Position numbers and translations under genes: made by a program. A stretch of 64,000 nt of DNA from contig JAFRNC010000002.1 of the NCBI GenBank assembly GCA_017430365.1, forward strand, positions 124,001-188,000. The letters run 5' to 3'. The DNA is from Bacteroidales bacterium (GTDB taxonomy: Bacteria > Bacteroidota > Bacteroidia > Bacteroidales > UBA932). Below, piece by piece: positions 15,775 to 23,877 of the stretch. How positions within the stretch are numbered: position 1 is the first letter of the stretch; the number at the start of each line of letters is the position of its first letter. The notes under the pieces are model-generated. The model ran no database searches. It saw only the letters and a list, made by a program, of their open reading frames with translations, and was not told the origin of the DNA.

Positions 15775-15893
15775 GGGGTAGGTCGGACGAACAGTGGCAG
15801 ACCTACACCGGCAGAAGCGCTGAGAAACCGATATCCGGGGTAGGTCCCAACCAAATTGTTTGACCTACCCCAAAAGTCGCCGGGACCTACCCC
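15775..15893. repeat. Cluster of four GGGGTAGGTC repeats in inverted order
   Basis: GGGGTAGGTC occurs at 15775-15784 and 15837-15846 on the plus strand. Its reverse complement GACCTACCCC occurs at 15862-15871 and 15884-15893. The inner pair can form a 10-bp stem with a 15-base loop. A partial reverse copy (AGACCTACACC) lies near 15799. The cluster fills the gap between the mobile element and the export locus and matches neither of the two other repeat families in the window. Confidence 0.6.
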
Positions 15894-15953
15894 AATAATT
15901 GTATCCGGGAAGTATGCGTTGCCGTCATCGGACCGGCCTTGATGTCCATCCAA

Positions 15954-18272
15954 TTACTCTTTCTTGAGTTCAACCGCCGGGTTTGTCCTGGCGGCTTTCA
16001 GGGTCTGCCAGAGGACGGAAGCGAATGCGAATGCCAAAGAGATCAACACGGCGACGACGAATATCCAGCCATAATCCTGCAATTTCACCGTGAAGCCTTC
16101 GAGGTATCTGCGGGCCGCCCAGACGGCGACGGGTATACCGATGGCACAGGCGACGGCCACCATGACCATATAGTCACGCACGCTATGGAACAGTTCCGAT
16201 TTCACGGTACCGCCGAAGACTTTCCGGACAGCGATGGAAGAGGCCCGTTCACCAGCGAAATAAGTGCTCATCGCCACAAGGCCGAGGAGAGAGATGATGA
16301 CCGCCAGGATCATGAAGACCTCCAGCAGGCGCATGTTGTTCCGTGCCGGCCGCAGGCCCTCGCGCAGGCTGTCTTCCACGAAAACCATATCGGAATAATA
16401 GACCTGGGTCGTCTGTTTCCAACTGTCCAGCGTCTCCTGGATTGCGCGCCGGGCTTCCCCCGTATCTCCTGAGATTTCCAACAGGTATCCGGACAACTCT
16501 TCCGAAGGCCTGACCGTCACGATCACAGGATCGTCGGCTCCCATATTATCGGCTTCCACGGGGAAATCCGAGATAATGCCGGCCACGTGGTCGCAGTCGC
16601 CGCCCGTGCGCTGGGAAAGTATATCGATGGTCAGGTCATCGTCCGTCAGTCCGGTTGCGGCGAAGGCTGTCTCGCCGAACCAGACGCCGCCGGTGAGCGG
16701 GGTACGATAGTCCTTCTGCACTTCGAATCCCAGCATCCGGAAAGCCGCGGAATCTACCCGATAATAGCGATACAATATGTCGCGGCCGTCCGGGGTTACG
16801 GAATACTGTCCCTGCGAACTGCTGAGCGGAACAGCATTGGCGCGTCCCATTTGCCGGACGCACGGCAGTGCGGCCAGTGAAGCCTCGAGCGCATCCGTCC
16901 CGGATTGCGCCAGGGCCCGCACCAGAACCATGTTTTTGATATTCACGTGCAGCGGCCGGTGGAGCGAGGTCCTGTACTGCGCCTCCATGATCAGGGCCAT
17001 CGCGATCAGGAACACGGCCAGGGCATTCTGCAGCACGATGAATATCTTGCTGAAAGTCATCCTGGTGGAGCGGCGGAAAGTGCCCCGTACGATATCTACG
17101 GGTTTATAGCGCCCTGCCAGCAGGGCCGGCAGCAATCCGGCGAGAGTGCCTACCAGAGCGATCAACAGCACGTAGACCAGCAGATAGCCCGGGGTCAGAT
17201 GCACGCGGATGGGCACGTCGGGATTGTTCAGCAGGCTGTTGACGGCCGGTGCAAAGGCATAGGCCAGCAGCAGGCCGAGGGCGAAACACACCGCAGTGAA
17301 CAGGATGGACTCTGCGATGTATTTCCCGATGACGGCACGTTTCTCCGCGCCGAGCAGCCGCCGCATCGCCATCTCCCGGGCCCGCTTGCCCGTGAGGGCG
17401 AAGGAAAGATTGATGTAATTGAAAATGGCCGAAAAGAGCAGCAGCAGGCCGACGATGGCCAGCAGCCGCAGGGTATCCGTATCGCCGTGGCAGAAGGGTG
17501 TGAATTCGAACTTCTTGAAAAACAATTCGTCGAGCCGCGTCATATCGAGTTTCTCGAAGAAACCGGTCCCGTAGAGGTCGTCCCCATAGATTGTCCGGCA
17601 GACCTGTTCCACCTTGTCGTAAATGACACCCGGATCGGTATCCGGCGCAAACTTCACGAACACATATGAGGAACCGAAATGATCGTAAGGGGCGGAGAGC
17701 GCATTGCCGTTGATCTTGGGATCCTTCTCGCAGCCCCAGATATCCGCGTTCTTGAACAGCGTACCCTGCAAATCCTGCAGGATGCCCGCCACCGTATGCT
17801 CCGTCTCATTGACGAGGATCATCTGCCCGACTTTCAGATCGTGCGCCCGGGCGAAGCTCTCGGAAACCACGACATTCGAGATGTCGTCAAACGCTTCCGG
17901 CCCGCCTTCCACGAAACGGTAGTAAGGGAACATCTTGAAGAAATCGCTCCCCACCGCAGCTGCCGCTTCGCAATCAAACTTCTCCTCCCCGATCTGCACA
18001 CGAAGCATCATATTGTTGGCGTAGCGCACCGCCAACTGTGCCTCCGGCACCTGCTGCATCACGGCATCGCTGAACCCAAAAGTCAATCCCGGGAAATCCG
18101 GCATGCCGAAGTTATAGATACGCTCCCGCTCCGGATGCTCCCGCGTCACCGCCCACTGCTGCCACGCATACGATCCGATCAGGATCACAAACGCCAGACT
18201 CACGGCCAGTCCCACCGCCTCGATGACGGTGTAGAGCTTGTTACGGCTTAAAAACTTCAGGTAAGATTTCAT
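15954..18272 (-). CDS. MacB/FtsX-type ABC transporter permease (permease 5, last of operon)
   Basis: This 772-residue permease starts MKSYLKFLSRNKLYTVIEA. Its plan is TM1 (about 18-38), a MacB-type periplasmic core domain, a block of helices around residues 280-440 with the FtsX-type GKRAREMAMRRLLGAEK cytoplasmic loop, a second periplasmic domain, and three C-terminal helices with SSIAVRKVFGG. It ends ARTNPAVELKKE, a tail shared by all five permeases here. It would move substrates such as peptides or lipid-linked molecules from the periplasmic side using the single ATPase of the locus. Its N-terminal region is nearly the same as permease 4, suggesting tandem duplication. The start at 18272 was chosen over an upstream frame that reads antisense-like sequence. 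Confidence 0.9.
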   Translation of the reverse strand: MKSYLKFLSRNKLYTVIEAVGLAVSLAFVILIGSYAWQQWAVTREHPERERIYNFGMPDFPGLTFGFSDAVMQQVPEAQLAVRYANNMMLRVQIGEEKFDCEAAAAVGSDFFKMFPYYRFVEGGPEAFDDISNVVVSESFARAHDLKVGQMILVNETEHTVAGILQDLQGTLFKNADIWGCEKDPKINGNALSAPYDHFGSSYVFVKFAPDTDPGVIYDKVEQVCRTIYGDDLYGTGFFEKLDMTRLDELFFKKFEFTPFCHGDTDTLRLLAIVGLLLLFSAIFNYINLSFALTGKRAREMAMRRLLGAEKRAVIGKYIAESILFTAVCFALGLLLAYAFAPAVNSLLNNPDVPIRVHLTPGYLLVYVLLIALVGTLAGLLPALLAGRYKPVDIVRGTFRRSTRMTFSKIFIVLQNALAVFLIAMALIMEAQYRTSLHRPLHVNIKNMVLVRALAQSGTDALEASLAALPCVRQMGRANAVPLSSSQGQYSVTPDGRDILYRYYRVDSAAFRMLGFEVQKDYRTPLTGGVWFGETAFAATGLTDDDLTIDILSQRTGGDCDHVAGIISDFPVEADNMGADDPVIVTVRPSEELSGYLLEISGDTGEARRAIQETLDSWKQTTQVYYSDMVFVEDSLREGLRPARNNMRLLEVFMILAVIISLLGLVAMSTYFAGERASSIAVRKVFGGTVKSELFHSVRDYMVMVAVACAIGIPVAVWAARRYLEGFTVKLQDYGWIFVVAVLISLAFAFASVLWQTLKAARTNPAVELKKE

Positions 18273-18304
18273 TGTTCGGATGATTATTATCGATTTATGG
18301 ACTC

Positions 18305-20686
18305 TTATTCTTTCTTTAATTCTTTTGCAGGGTTGGTCCGGGCAGCCTTGAGGGTCTGCCAGAGGACGGTGCCGAAGGCGATGGCCAGGGCGATGAGTGC
18401 CGCGGCGGCGAAAACCCAGCCGTAGTTTTCGATCCGGTAGGCGAAACGTTCCAGATAGACGCGGGCGGCCCATACCGCCAACGGAATGCCGATCAGGCAG
18501 GCGATGCCGGTCAGGACCATATAACTGCGGACATTCCGCCAGGTCTCGCTGTTGACATCGGCGCCGAAGACCTTCCGAACGGCTATCTGCTTCGTATTCT
18601 CGTCGGCGAAATAGGTGCTCATGGCCAGCAGGCCCAGCAGGGAGATGAGCACCGCTAAAACTGCAAAAAGTTCCACCAGAAGCAGGGTTCTGCGCACCAG
18701 GGCCAACTGTTTGCGGTTCAAATCTTTGACAAAACCGTACATCCAGGCGGGTTCTTCCACTCCGGCGGTTTCCAGCCGGTATTCCCTGTACGCTTGACGG
18801 ATGGCCTCATCGTAAGACTTGTCTTCTCCCGTGGTACCGATAAGCATACAGTTGGCATTTTTGAGTTCCTCGGCCCGGGTCACGACGACGCCACCATTCG
18901 GATTGAATTCGTCCTGAGAGGCCGGTGCCGTCGGAAAATCGTGCACGACACCGCCGATGAACTCCGGTTTGGCGCCGTTCGCATTGATTCTCCGGGGGAA
19001 TACGGTAGACGTATCCGATACCGCAGCGGCATTGAAAGCACTGCGACTCATCCAAAGGGAATACGTCAGCGGATGACCGAAATCTTCTTCCACCTCCAGC
19101 CCCAACAGGTTGAAATACGTCGTATCGCAGAGGATGAGGGGCATATTCACGTGATGCTCTTCGTCGACCCGTACACCCATGGTCATATTGATGTGTCCCG
19201 GAATACCGCGCCCCACGCCCGCCTTTGTCACAAAGGGAAGTTGCTCCACCTTGTCCTTGAAGATCTTCATCATATCGTAGTCGCGGGCTGAGTACTCGAT
19301 GTAATAGAGATTCTCCGTGGCAGAATGCATCGGACGGGTAAGCATATGCCGCATCTGAACCTCCATCACCAACGCAAGGGCAATCAGGAATACAGAAAGG
19401 ACGTTCTGCACCACGATGAACACTTTGCTCAGGACCATCTTGTTACGGCGGCGGAGCGTACCTTTGATGACGTCGATGGGTTGGTAACGGGATGCGGCGA
19501 CAGCCGGGAGCAGTCCGTTGACGATGCCCAGAACCAGGATGCCGGAGATATACGCCAGGATATACCCGGGCGTCAACATAAAGGAAAGCCGTACGCTTGT
19601 ATCGATGCCCAGCATCAGTTCGTCAGGATCACTGGTGGAAACCAGGTTGTTCATCATCGGGACCAGGAGATCGGCCAGCAGCAGGGCCGCCGCGAAGCAC
19701 ACGGCGGTGAAAGCCACGGATTCGGCTATGTACTTCCACAGGATGCCGGCCTTGTCGGCCCCGAGAAGCCGCCGGGTGGCCATTTCCTTGGACCGCTTGC
19801 CCGTAAGAGCCAGACTCAGGTTCACATAATTGAAGATGGCCGACAGCAGGAGCAGCAGCACGACAACCGTGAGAAGGCGCAGCATCCGGGCATTGCCCTT
19901 GCGGGTGAGTCCATCACCGCTGCCGGTGAAGAAGAAAGCCTCGTCCATCCGGTAAGCTTTCCAGGAATCCACCTTCTCTGCGCTCCAAATAGGATCGTAG
20001 TTCTTGTGCAATAGCGCTTTTACCTTGGCCCGCACGTCGGCCAGGTCCGCATCTTCACGCACACGGAACCAGGTGGTGTAATTGCCGATGCTGCCGAACT
20101 GCTTGCCCTGCGAAGCAGCCCATGTTCCCGAAATGTGCGTAATGATGTCGCAGGGCATGAAGTAGGTGCCGTCAAAATCGGCAAAGATCCCCTTGACGGT
20201 CCGGTTGGATTCGTCCACGTTGATTACCTGGCCGATGAGACCCGCCCCATCCTTGGCAATCTTCCTGGCCAGCGATTCGCTGATGAGAATATCCTCCCTG
20301 CCCACAAAATCCGCGAGGTTCCCTTCGACGATACGATACTCCGGGAACACCCTGAAAAAGCCGGCGTCAGCCTCCAAGCCGGAACACAGGAGCGGTTGCT
20401 CGCCGATGCGGACGATGGGCTGCCACAACAGGGCCAGGTGCGTCACCGACTCCACCTCCGGGATATTCATCTCCAACTCCTCTTTATCCCAATACGTCAA
20501 GCCCAGGAAATCATCGTGTCCCAGCACGAAAGTTCGCTTCCAATCCGGCGATTCGTGCGCCACCTGGTACTGCTGCACCACATAACTCCCAATCAGGATT
20601 ACAAACGCCAGGCTCACGGCCAGCCCCGCCGCCTCGATGGCGGTGTAGAGTTTGTTGCGGGAGAGGAATTTCAGGTAACTGTTCAT
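18305..20686 (-). CDS. MacB/FtsX-type ABC transporter permease (permease 4)
   Basis: This 793-residue permease begins MNSYLKFLSRNKLYTAIEAA and is the close paralogue of permease 5. The first periplasmic domain spans about 40-280. FtsX-type loop GKRSKEMATRRLLGADK follows the second helix, and the C-terminal helices follow a second periplasmic domain with the loop TKQIAVRKVFGAD. The tail is ARTNPAKELKKE. It starts two bases from the stop codon of permease 3, so the two are probably translationally coupled. No ATPase domain is attached, unlike Escherichia coli MacB; the ATP-binding subunit is supplied in trans. Confidence 0.9.
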   Translation of the reverse strand: MNSYLKFLSRNKLYTAIEAAGLAVSLAFVILIGSYVVQQYQVAHESPDWKRTFVLGHDDFLGLTYWDKEELEMNIPEVESVTHLALLWQPIVRIGEQPLLCSGLEADAGFFRVFPEYRIVEGNLADFVGREDILISESLARKIAKDGAGLIGQVINVDESNRTVKGIFADFDGTYFMPCDIITHISGTWAASQGKQFGSIGNYTTWFRVREDADLADVRAKVKALLHKNYDPIWSAEKVDSWKAYRMDEAFFFTGSGDGLTRKGNARMLRLLTVVVLLLLLSAIFNYVNLSLALTGKRSKEMATRRLLGADKAGILWKYIAESVAFTAVCFAAALLLADLLVPMMNNLVSTSDPDELMLGIDTSVRLSFMLTPGYILAYISGILVLGIVNGLLPAVAASRYQPIDVIKGTLRRRNKMVLSKVFIVVQNVLSVFLIALALVMEVQMRHMLTRPMHSATENLYYIEYSARDYDMMKIFKDKVEQLPFVTKAGVGRGIPGHINMTMGVRVDEEHHVNMPLILCDTTYFNLLGLEVEEDFGHPLTYSLWMSRSAFNAAAVSDTSTVFPRRINANGAKPEFIGGVVHDFPTAPASQDEFNPNGGVVVTRAEELKNANCMLIGTTGEDKSYDEAIRQAYREYRLETAGVEEPAWMYGFVKDLNRKQLALVRRTLLLVELFAVLAVLISLLGLLAMSTYFADENTKQIAVRKVFGADVNSETWRNVRSYMVLTGIACLIGIPLAVWAARVYLERFAYRIENYGWVFAAAALIALAIAFGTVLWQTLKAARTNPAKELKKE

Positions 20687-20687
20687 A

Positions 20688-23024
20688 CTATTCGTTTTTC
20701 AACGATTCCACGGGATTCGCCCGGGCGATACGGATGCAGTTCAGCACTACGACGGCCAGCACAATCAGCAGCACCAAGGCCGCGCCACCAATGAAGTATA
20801 GCGGATTGAGCGACACCTTTTCCGCGAACTGCTCCAGCCAGCGGCGGGCCACGAAGAAGGCAGCGACACAGGCGATGATTGCCATGATTGCGGAAAGTTT
20901 CAGGATGTCTTTGGCAAACACGCCCAGGATTTCACGGTTGGTGGCGCCATTGATCTTGCGCACAGCCATTTCCTTGCTGCGGCGAAGGGACTCGTCGCGG
21001 ATGAAGCCGATGAGGCCCAGCAGTGCGATCAGCAACGAGAACACGGCCCCGATGGCCATCGTGTTCCGCATCTTCCTGCTGTCATCATAGGCCGCCCGCA
21101 TCTGCTCCTCATAAGAGATGATATTGATCTCTCGGCCTTCCAGGGCCGATTCAAGGGCAGCTTTCACTTTCCCGAGAGACTCCGATTGCATCTTGAACAG
21201 CACATGCGGCATCCAGGAAGACATACTTCCAATTTCACCATAGAACAGGGCGCTGGGGCGCGGATCCACACCGGTCAGGTTGCCGATGAGGTAGCTCTTG
21301 TACACACCTGAAACGGTGAAATAACTACGCTCCTGTTCGCTAGAACGGTCGTGGCCGGTGATGAAGACTTGCTTGCCCACAGCTCCGTCACTCCAGTCCG
21401 TAAATTCCGCCATCTTGGTCACAAACTTCTCATCCACAACAATTTCAGAAGAATCCCGGGGCGCCCGGCCTTCCAGGAACTCGATACCCATCAGGTCGTA
21501 GAAACCGGCGGAGCATTCATATTGGTCGGCAATGTTGAACAGTTCCCGGTCATCGTCCGGCAAAAAGACGTTGTCACCATTGGAGCCGTTATAGGGCAGA
21601 TTGTAGGCCGTTGCCACGCCACTCACTTCCGGCAGGCTCTCCAACGTGCGGACAGCCCGGGTGACGGCCTGCCGGTCGCCGTCAAAGAGGCTGATATAGT
21701 ACAGGTTATCGTAGTCGTAGCCCGTATCGGCATGGGACACTCTCTGGTACTGCCGGCCGATGATGAGCATCATCACTACCAGGAACACGTTGATGAGCAC
21801 CTGGACGCCCAGAAGACCCAGTTTCCAGTTGCGGGAGTTCTCCGTGTAGTTTTTCAACGCGGCATAGACCGGGATGCGCTGATAGAGTTCCGCGGGAACG
21901 ACGATGGAGATGATGAGCACGAACACCAGCACCGCAGCGATGGCAAGGATGCTCTGCGGCACCAGCAGCGTCTGGAACGGGACGCCCAGCAGGTTCTCCA
22001 CGATGCTTCGGCCTGCGAAGATAATAACGGCTGCAAGGGCCAGCGAGAGGATGATATGCAGCAGGGCCTCCTTCGTCAGCATTCCATAAATGTGCTTTCC
22101 CTCCGCTCCGTAACACTTGCGTACACCCACTTCCTTGGAACGCTTAACCAGCGAGGAAATCACAATCAGGATGTAGTTGAGGAGGCTGATGAGAATCAGC
22201 AGCGCTGCCACAATGGACAACAGGATTACCTGGGACTTTACTTCCGGATCGGACGTGTGCAGCTTGCTGAAGGGCTTCAGGAAATACTTGAGGCTTGTTC
22301 CCTGTGCCTCGATCTGCTCCAGCGGCTGATGCGCTTCCTGCATCTTCCGGATGCCATCGGAGAGCGTGGCGGGGTCAACGCCGGGCATCAGCTTCACATA
22401 ACCCTTGTACCGGTCGTTGCCCAGCCAGTTATCCGTGCTCTGTTTGCCGTAGGTCTCGATGGACAGCAGGATATCGTAGTCCAGGGAGCCATTCTTCGGA
22501 AAATCTTCAAACACGCCTTCGACAGGCAATTTGAGACCGGCCATATCCTCATTGTAGACCTGTTTGCCGATGGCCTCCTGCACACCACCCAGTTTCTCGG
22601 CGAAGCTCCGGCTCACCATCACACCGCCCCACTTCCCCAGAATCTTCACCGGGTCGCCGACGAGAATCGGCCGGTCGAACACCTTGAAAAAGCAGGTATC
22701 GGCACAGACGAGCGTAGCTTTCAGTTTATTGCCTTCCTCGTCCAGATAGGTATCGCCATTGAAGACATACGTGGTACGGGTGCCCGCTTCCACGCCCGGC
22801 ACCTCCTCCATGAAGCCCACGGCCACGGCGCCGCTTACCTGACCATAATCTTTCTCGTCCCCCTGATGAGAATACCAGGTATTGATGGTATACACCCGGT
22901 CGATGTCTTTGTAGAAGCCATCGTAACTGAGCTCAAAGAACACCTTGGCAATGAGCACGATGCCCACCGCCAGCCCCACGCCCAGGGACAGCACTTTGAT
23001 CAGAATATCGTTCTTACTTTTCAT
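20688..23024 (-). CDS. MacB/FtsX-type ABC transporter permease (permease 3)
   Basis: This 778-residue protein is more divergent, starting MKSKNDILIKVLSLGVGLAVGIVLIAKVFFELSYD, but has the same plan: TM1, periplasmic core domain, helix block with VKRSKEVGVRKCYGAEGK, second periplasmic domain, and C-terminal helices with LRRSKEMAVRKINGATNREI. It ends IRIARANPVESLKNE. It follows a 151-base gap after the ATPase gene that is occupied by a hairpin repeat, the only sizeable internal gap of the operon besides the GIY-YIG insertion. Function is inferred from fold and context. Confidence 0.88.
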   Translation of the reverse strand: MKSKNDILIKVLSLGVGLAVGIVLIAKVFFELSYDGFYKDIDRVYTINTWYSHQGDEKDYGQVSGAVAVGFMEEVPGVEAGTRTTYVFNGDTYLDEEGNKLKATLVCADTCFFKVFDRPILVGDPVKILGKWGGVMVSRSFAEKLGGVQEAIGKQVYNEDMAGLKLPVEGVFEDFPKNGSLDYDILLSIETYGKQSTDNWLGNDRYKGYVKLMPGVDPATLSDGIRKMQEAHQPLEQIEAQGTSLKYFLKPFSKLHTSDPEVKSQVILLSIVAALLILISLLNYILIVISSLVKRSKEVGVRKCYGAEGKHIYGMLTKEALLHIILSLALAAVIIFAGRSIVENLLGVPFQTLLVPQSILAIAAVLVFVLIISIVVPAELYQRIPVYAALKNYTENSRNWKLGLLGVQVLINVFLVVMMLIIGRQYQRVSHADTGYDYDNLYYISLFDGDRQAVTRAVRTLESLPEVSGVATAYNLPYNGSNGDNVFLPDDDRELFNIADQYECSAGFYDLMGIEFLEGRAPRDSSEIVVDEKFVTKMAEFTDWSDGAVGKQVFITGHDRSSEQERSYFTVSGVYKSYLIGNLTGVDPRPSALFYGEIGSMSSWMPHVLFKMQSESLGKVKAALESALEGREINIISYEEQMRAAYDDSRKMRNTMAIGAVFSLLIALLGLIGFIRDESLRRSKEMAVRKINGATNREILGVFAKDILKLSAIMAIIACVAAFFVARRWLEQFAEKVSLNPLYFIGGAALVLLIVLAVVVLNCIRIARANPVESLKNE

Positions 23025-23044
23025 CCTTCGTGTTTATGCCCATC

Positions 23045-23163
23045 TTTCCGCTGCAACGGACACACTTGTCAATCAGGTTCTTATGAAATGTGACCCCCTC
23101 TGTTTTCAGGGGGATCAACTCTCACAACCAGTTGATAATCATGTGCGTACATTGCAGCGAAAG
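23045..23163 (+). repeat. Long hairpin repeat, copy A (diverged)
   Basis: Starts TTTCCGCTGCAACGGAC and ends GTACATTGCAGCGAAA, with a central GACCCCCT/AGGGGGATC stem. It is the most decayed of four copies (others near 56.3, 59.4 and 61.1 kb): one base is missing from the right terminal repeat and the internal arms differ. It lies between the ATPase and permease 3 genes of the export operon and could form a strong RNA hairpin in that transcript. Confidence 0.85.
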
Positions 23164-23175
23164 AAGAGGGCTTTC

Positions 23176-23856
23176 TTACAGTTCGTTCTTCACGTCGGAG
23201 ACGATCTGGCCGTCGAAGAGGTCGATGGTGCGCTGGGCCTGTGCGGCATCCTTCTGGGAGTGGGTCACCATCACGATGGTCGTGCCTTCGGCGTTGAGTT
23301 CCTTCAGCAGGTCCATCACTTCCTTGCCGTTCTTGGAGTCCAGGTTACCGGTGGGCTCATCCGCGAGGATCAGCTTCGGGCCGGCCACGACGGCGCGGGC
23401 GATGGCGACGCGCTGCTGCTGACCGCCGGAGAGCTGCTGCGGGAAGTGGTTGGCGCGGTGGCTGATGGCCATGCGCTTCATGATCTCCGTGACCTTGGCC
23501 TTGCGCTCGGAAGCGGAGATGTTCAGATAGCGCAGCGGAAGCTCAATGTTCTCATAGACATTGAGTTCGTCGATGAGGTTGAAGCTCTGGAACACAAAGC
23601 CGATGTTGCCCTTGCGGAACTTGGTGCGCTCCTTCTCCTTGAGGCCGCCGACCTCAGTGCCGAGAAGTTCGTAAGAGCCGCTGGTCGGATTGTCCAGCAG
23701 GCCGAGGATGTTAAGCAGCGTGGACTTGCCGCAGCCCGAAGGCCCCATGATGGCGACAAACTCGCCGTCCTTGATTTCGAAGGAAACGCCATTGAGAGCT
23801 GTGGTCTCAATCTCTTCCGTGCGGAAGACTTTGCAAAGGTTGGAAACTTTAATCAT
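23176..23856 (-). CDS. ABC transporter ATP-binding protein, LolD/MacB type
   Basis: This 226-residue ATPase has all motifs: Walker A GPSGCGKST (about 38-46), Q-loop FQSFN, signature LSGGQQQR, Walker B LILADEPTGNLD and the H-loop THS. The LADEPTGNLDS form is typical of the LolD/MacB/FtsE group that powers mechanotransmission by FtsX-type permeases. It is the only ATPase gene in a locus with five permeases, so it presumably serves several of them as a shared dimer. It sits 21 bases after permease 2. Confidence 0.96.
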   Translation of the reverse strand: MIKVSNLCKVFRTEEIETTALNGVSFEIKDGEFVAIMGPSGCGKSTLLNILGLLDNPTSGSYELLGTEVGGLKEKERTKFRKGNIGFVFQSFNLIDELNVYENIELPLRYLNISASERKAKVTEIMKRMAISHRANHFPQQLSGGQQQRVAIARAVVAGPKLILADEPTGNLDSKNGKEVMDLLKELNAEGTTIVMVTHSQKDAAQAQRTIDLFDGQIVSDVKNEL

Positions 23857-23877
23857 AATGAGTTGTTATTTAATTGT

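Noticed and set aside
15775..15893. CRISPR-like array
   Set aside because: Repeats are only 10 bp, alternate in orientation and have unequal spacers; no cas gene is present anywhere in the window.
21351..23093. 580-codon plus-strand frame opposite permease 3
   Set aside because: His/Asp/Gln-rich mirror of a coding strand; the permease frame explains the sequence.
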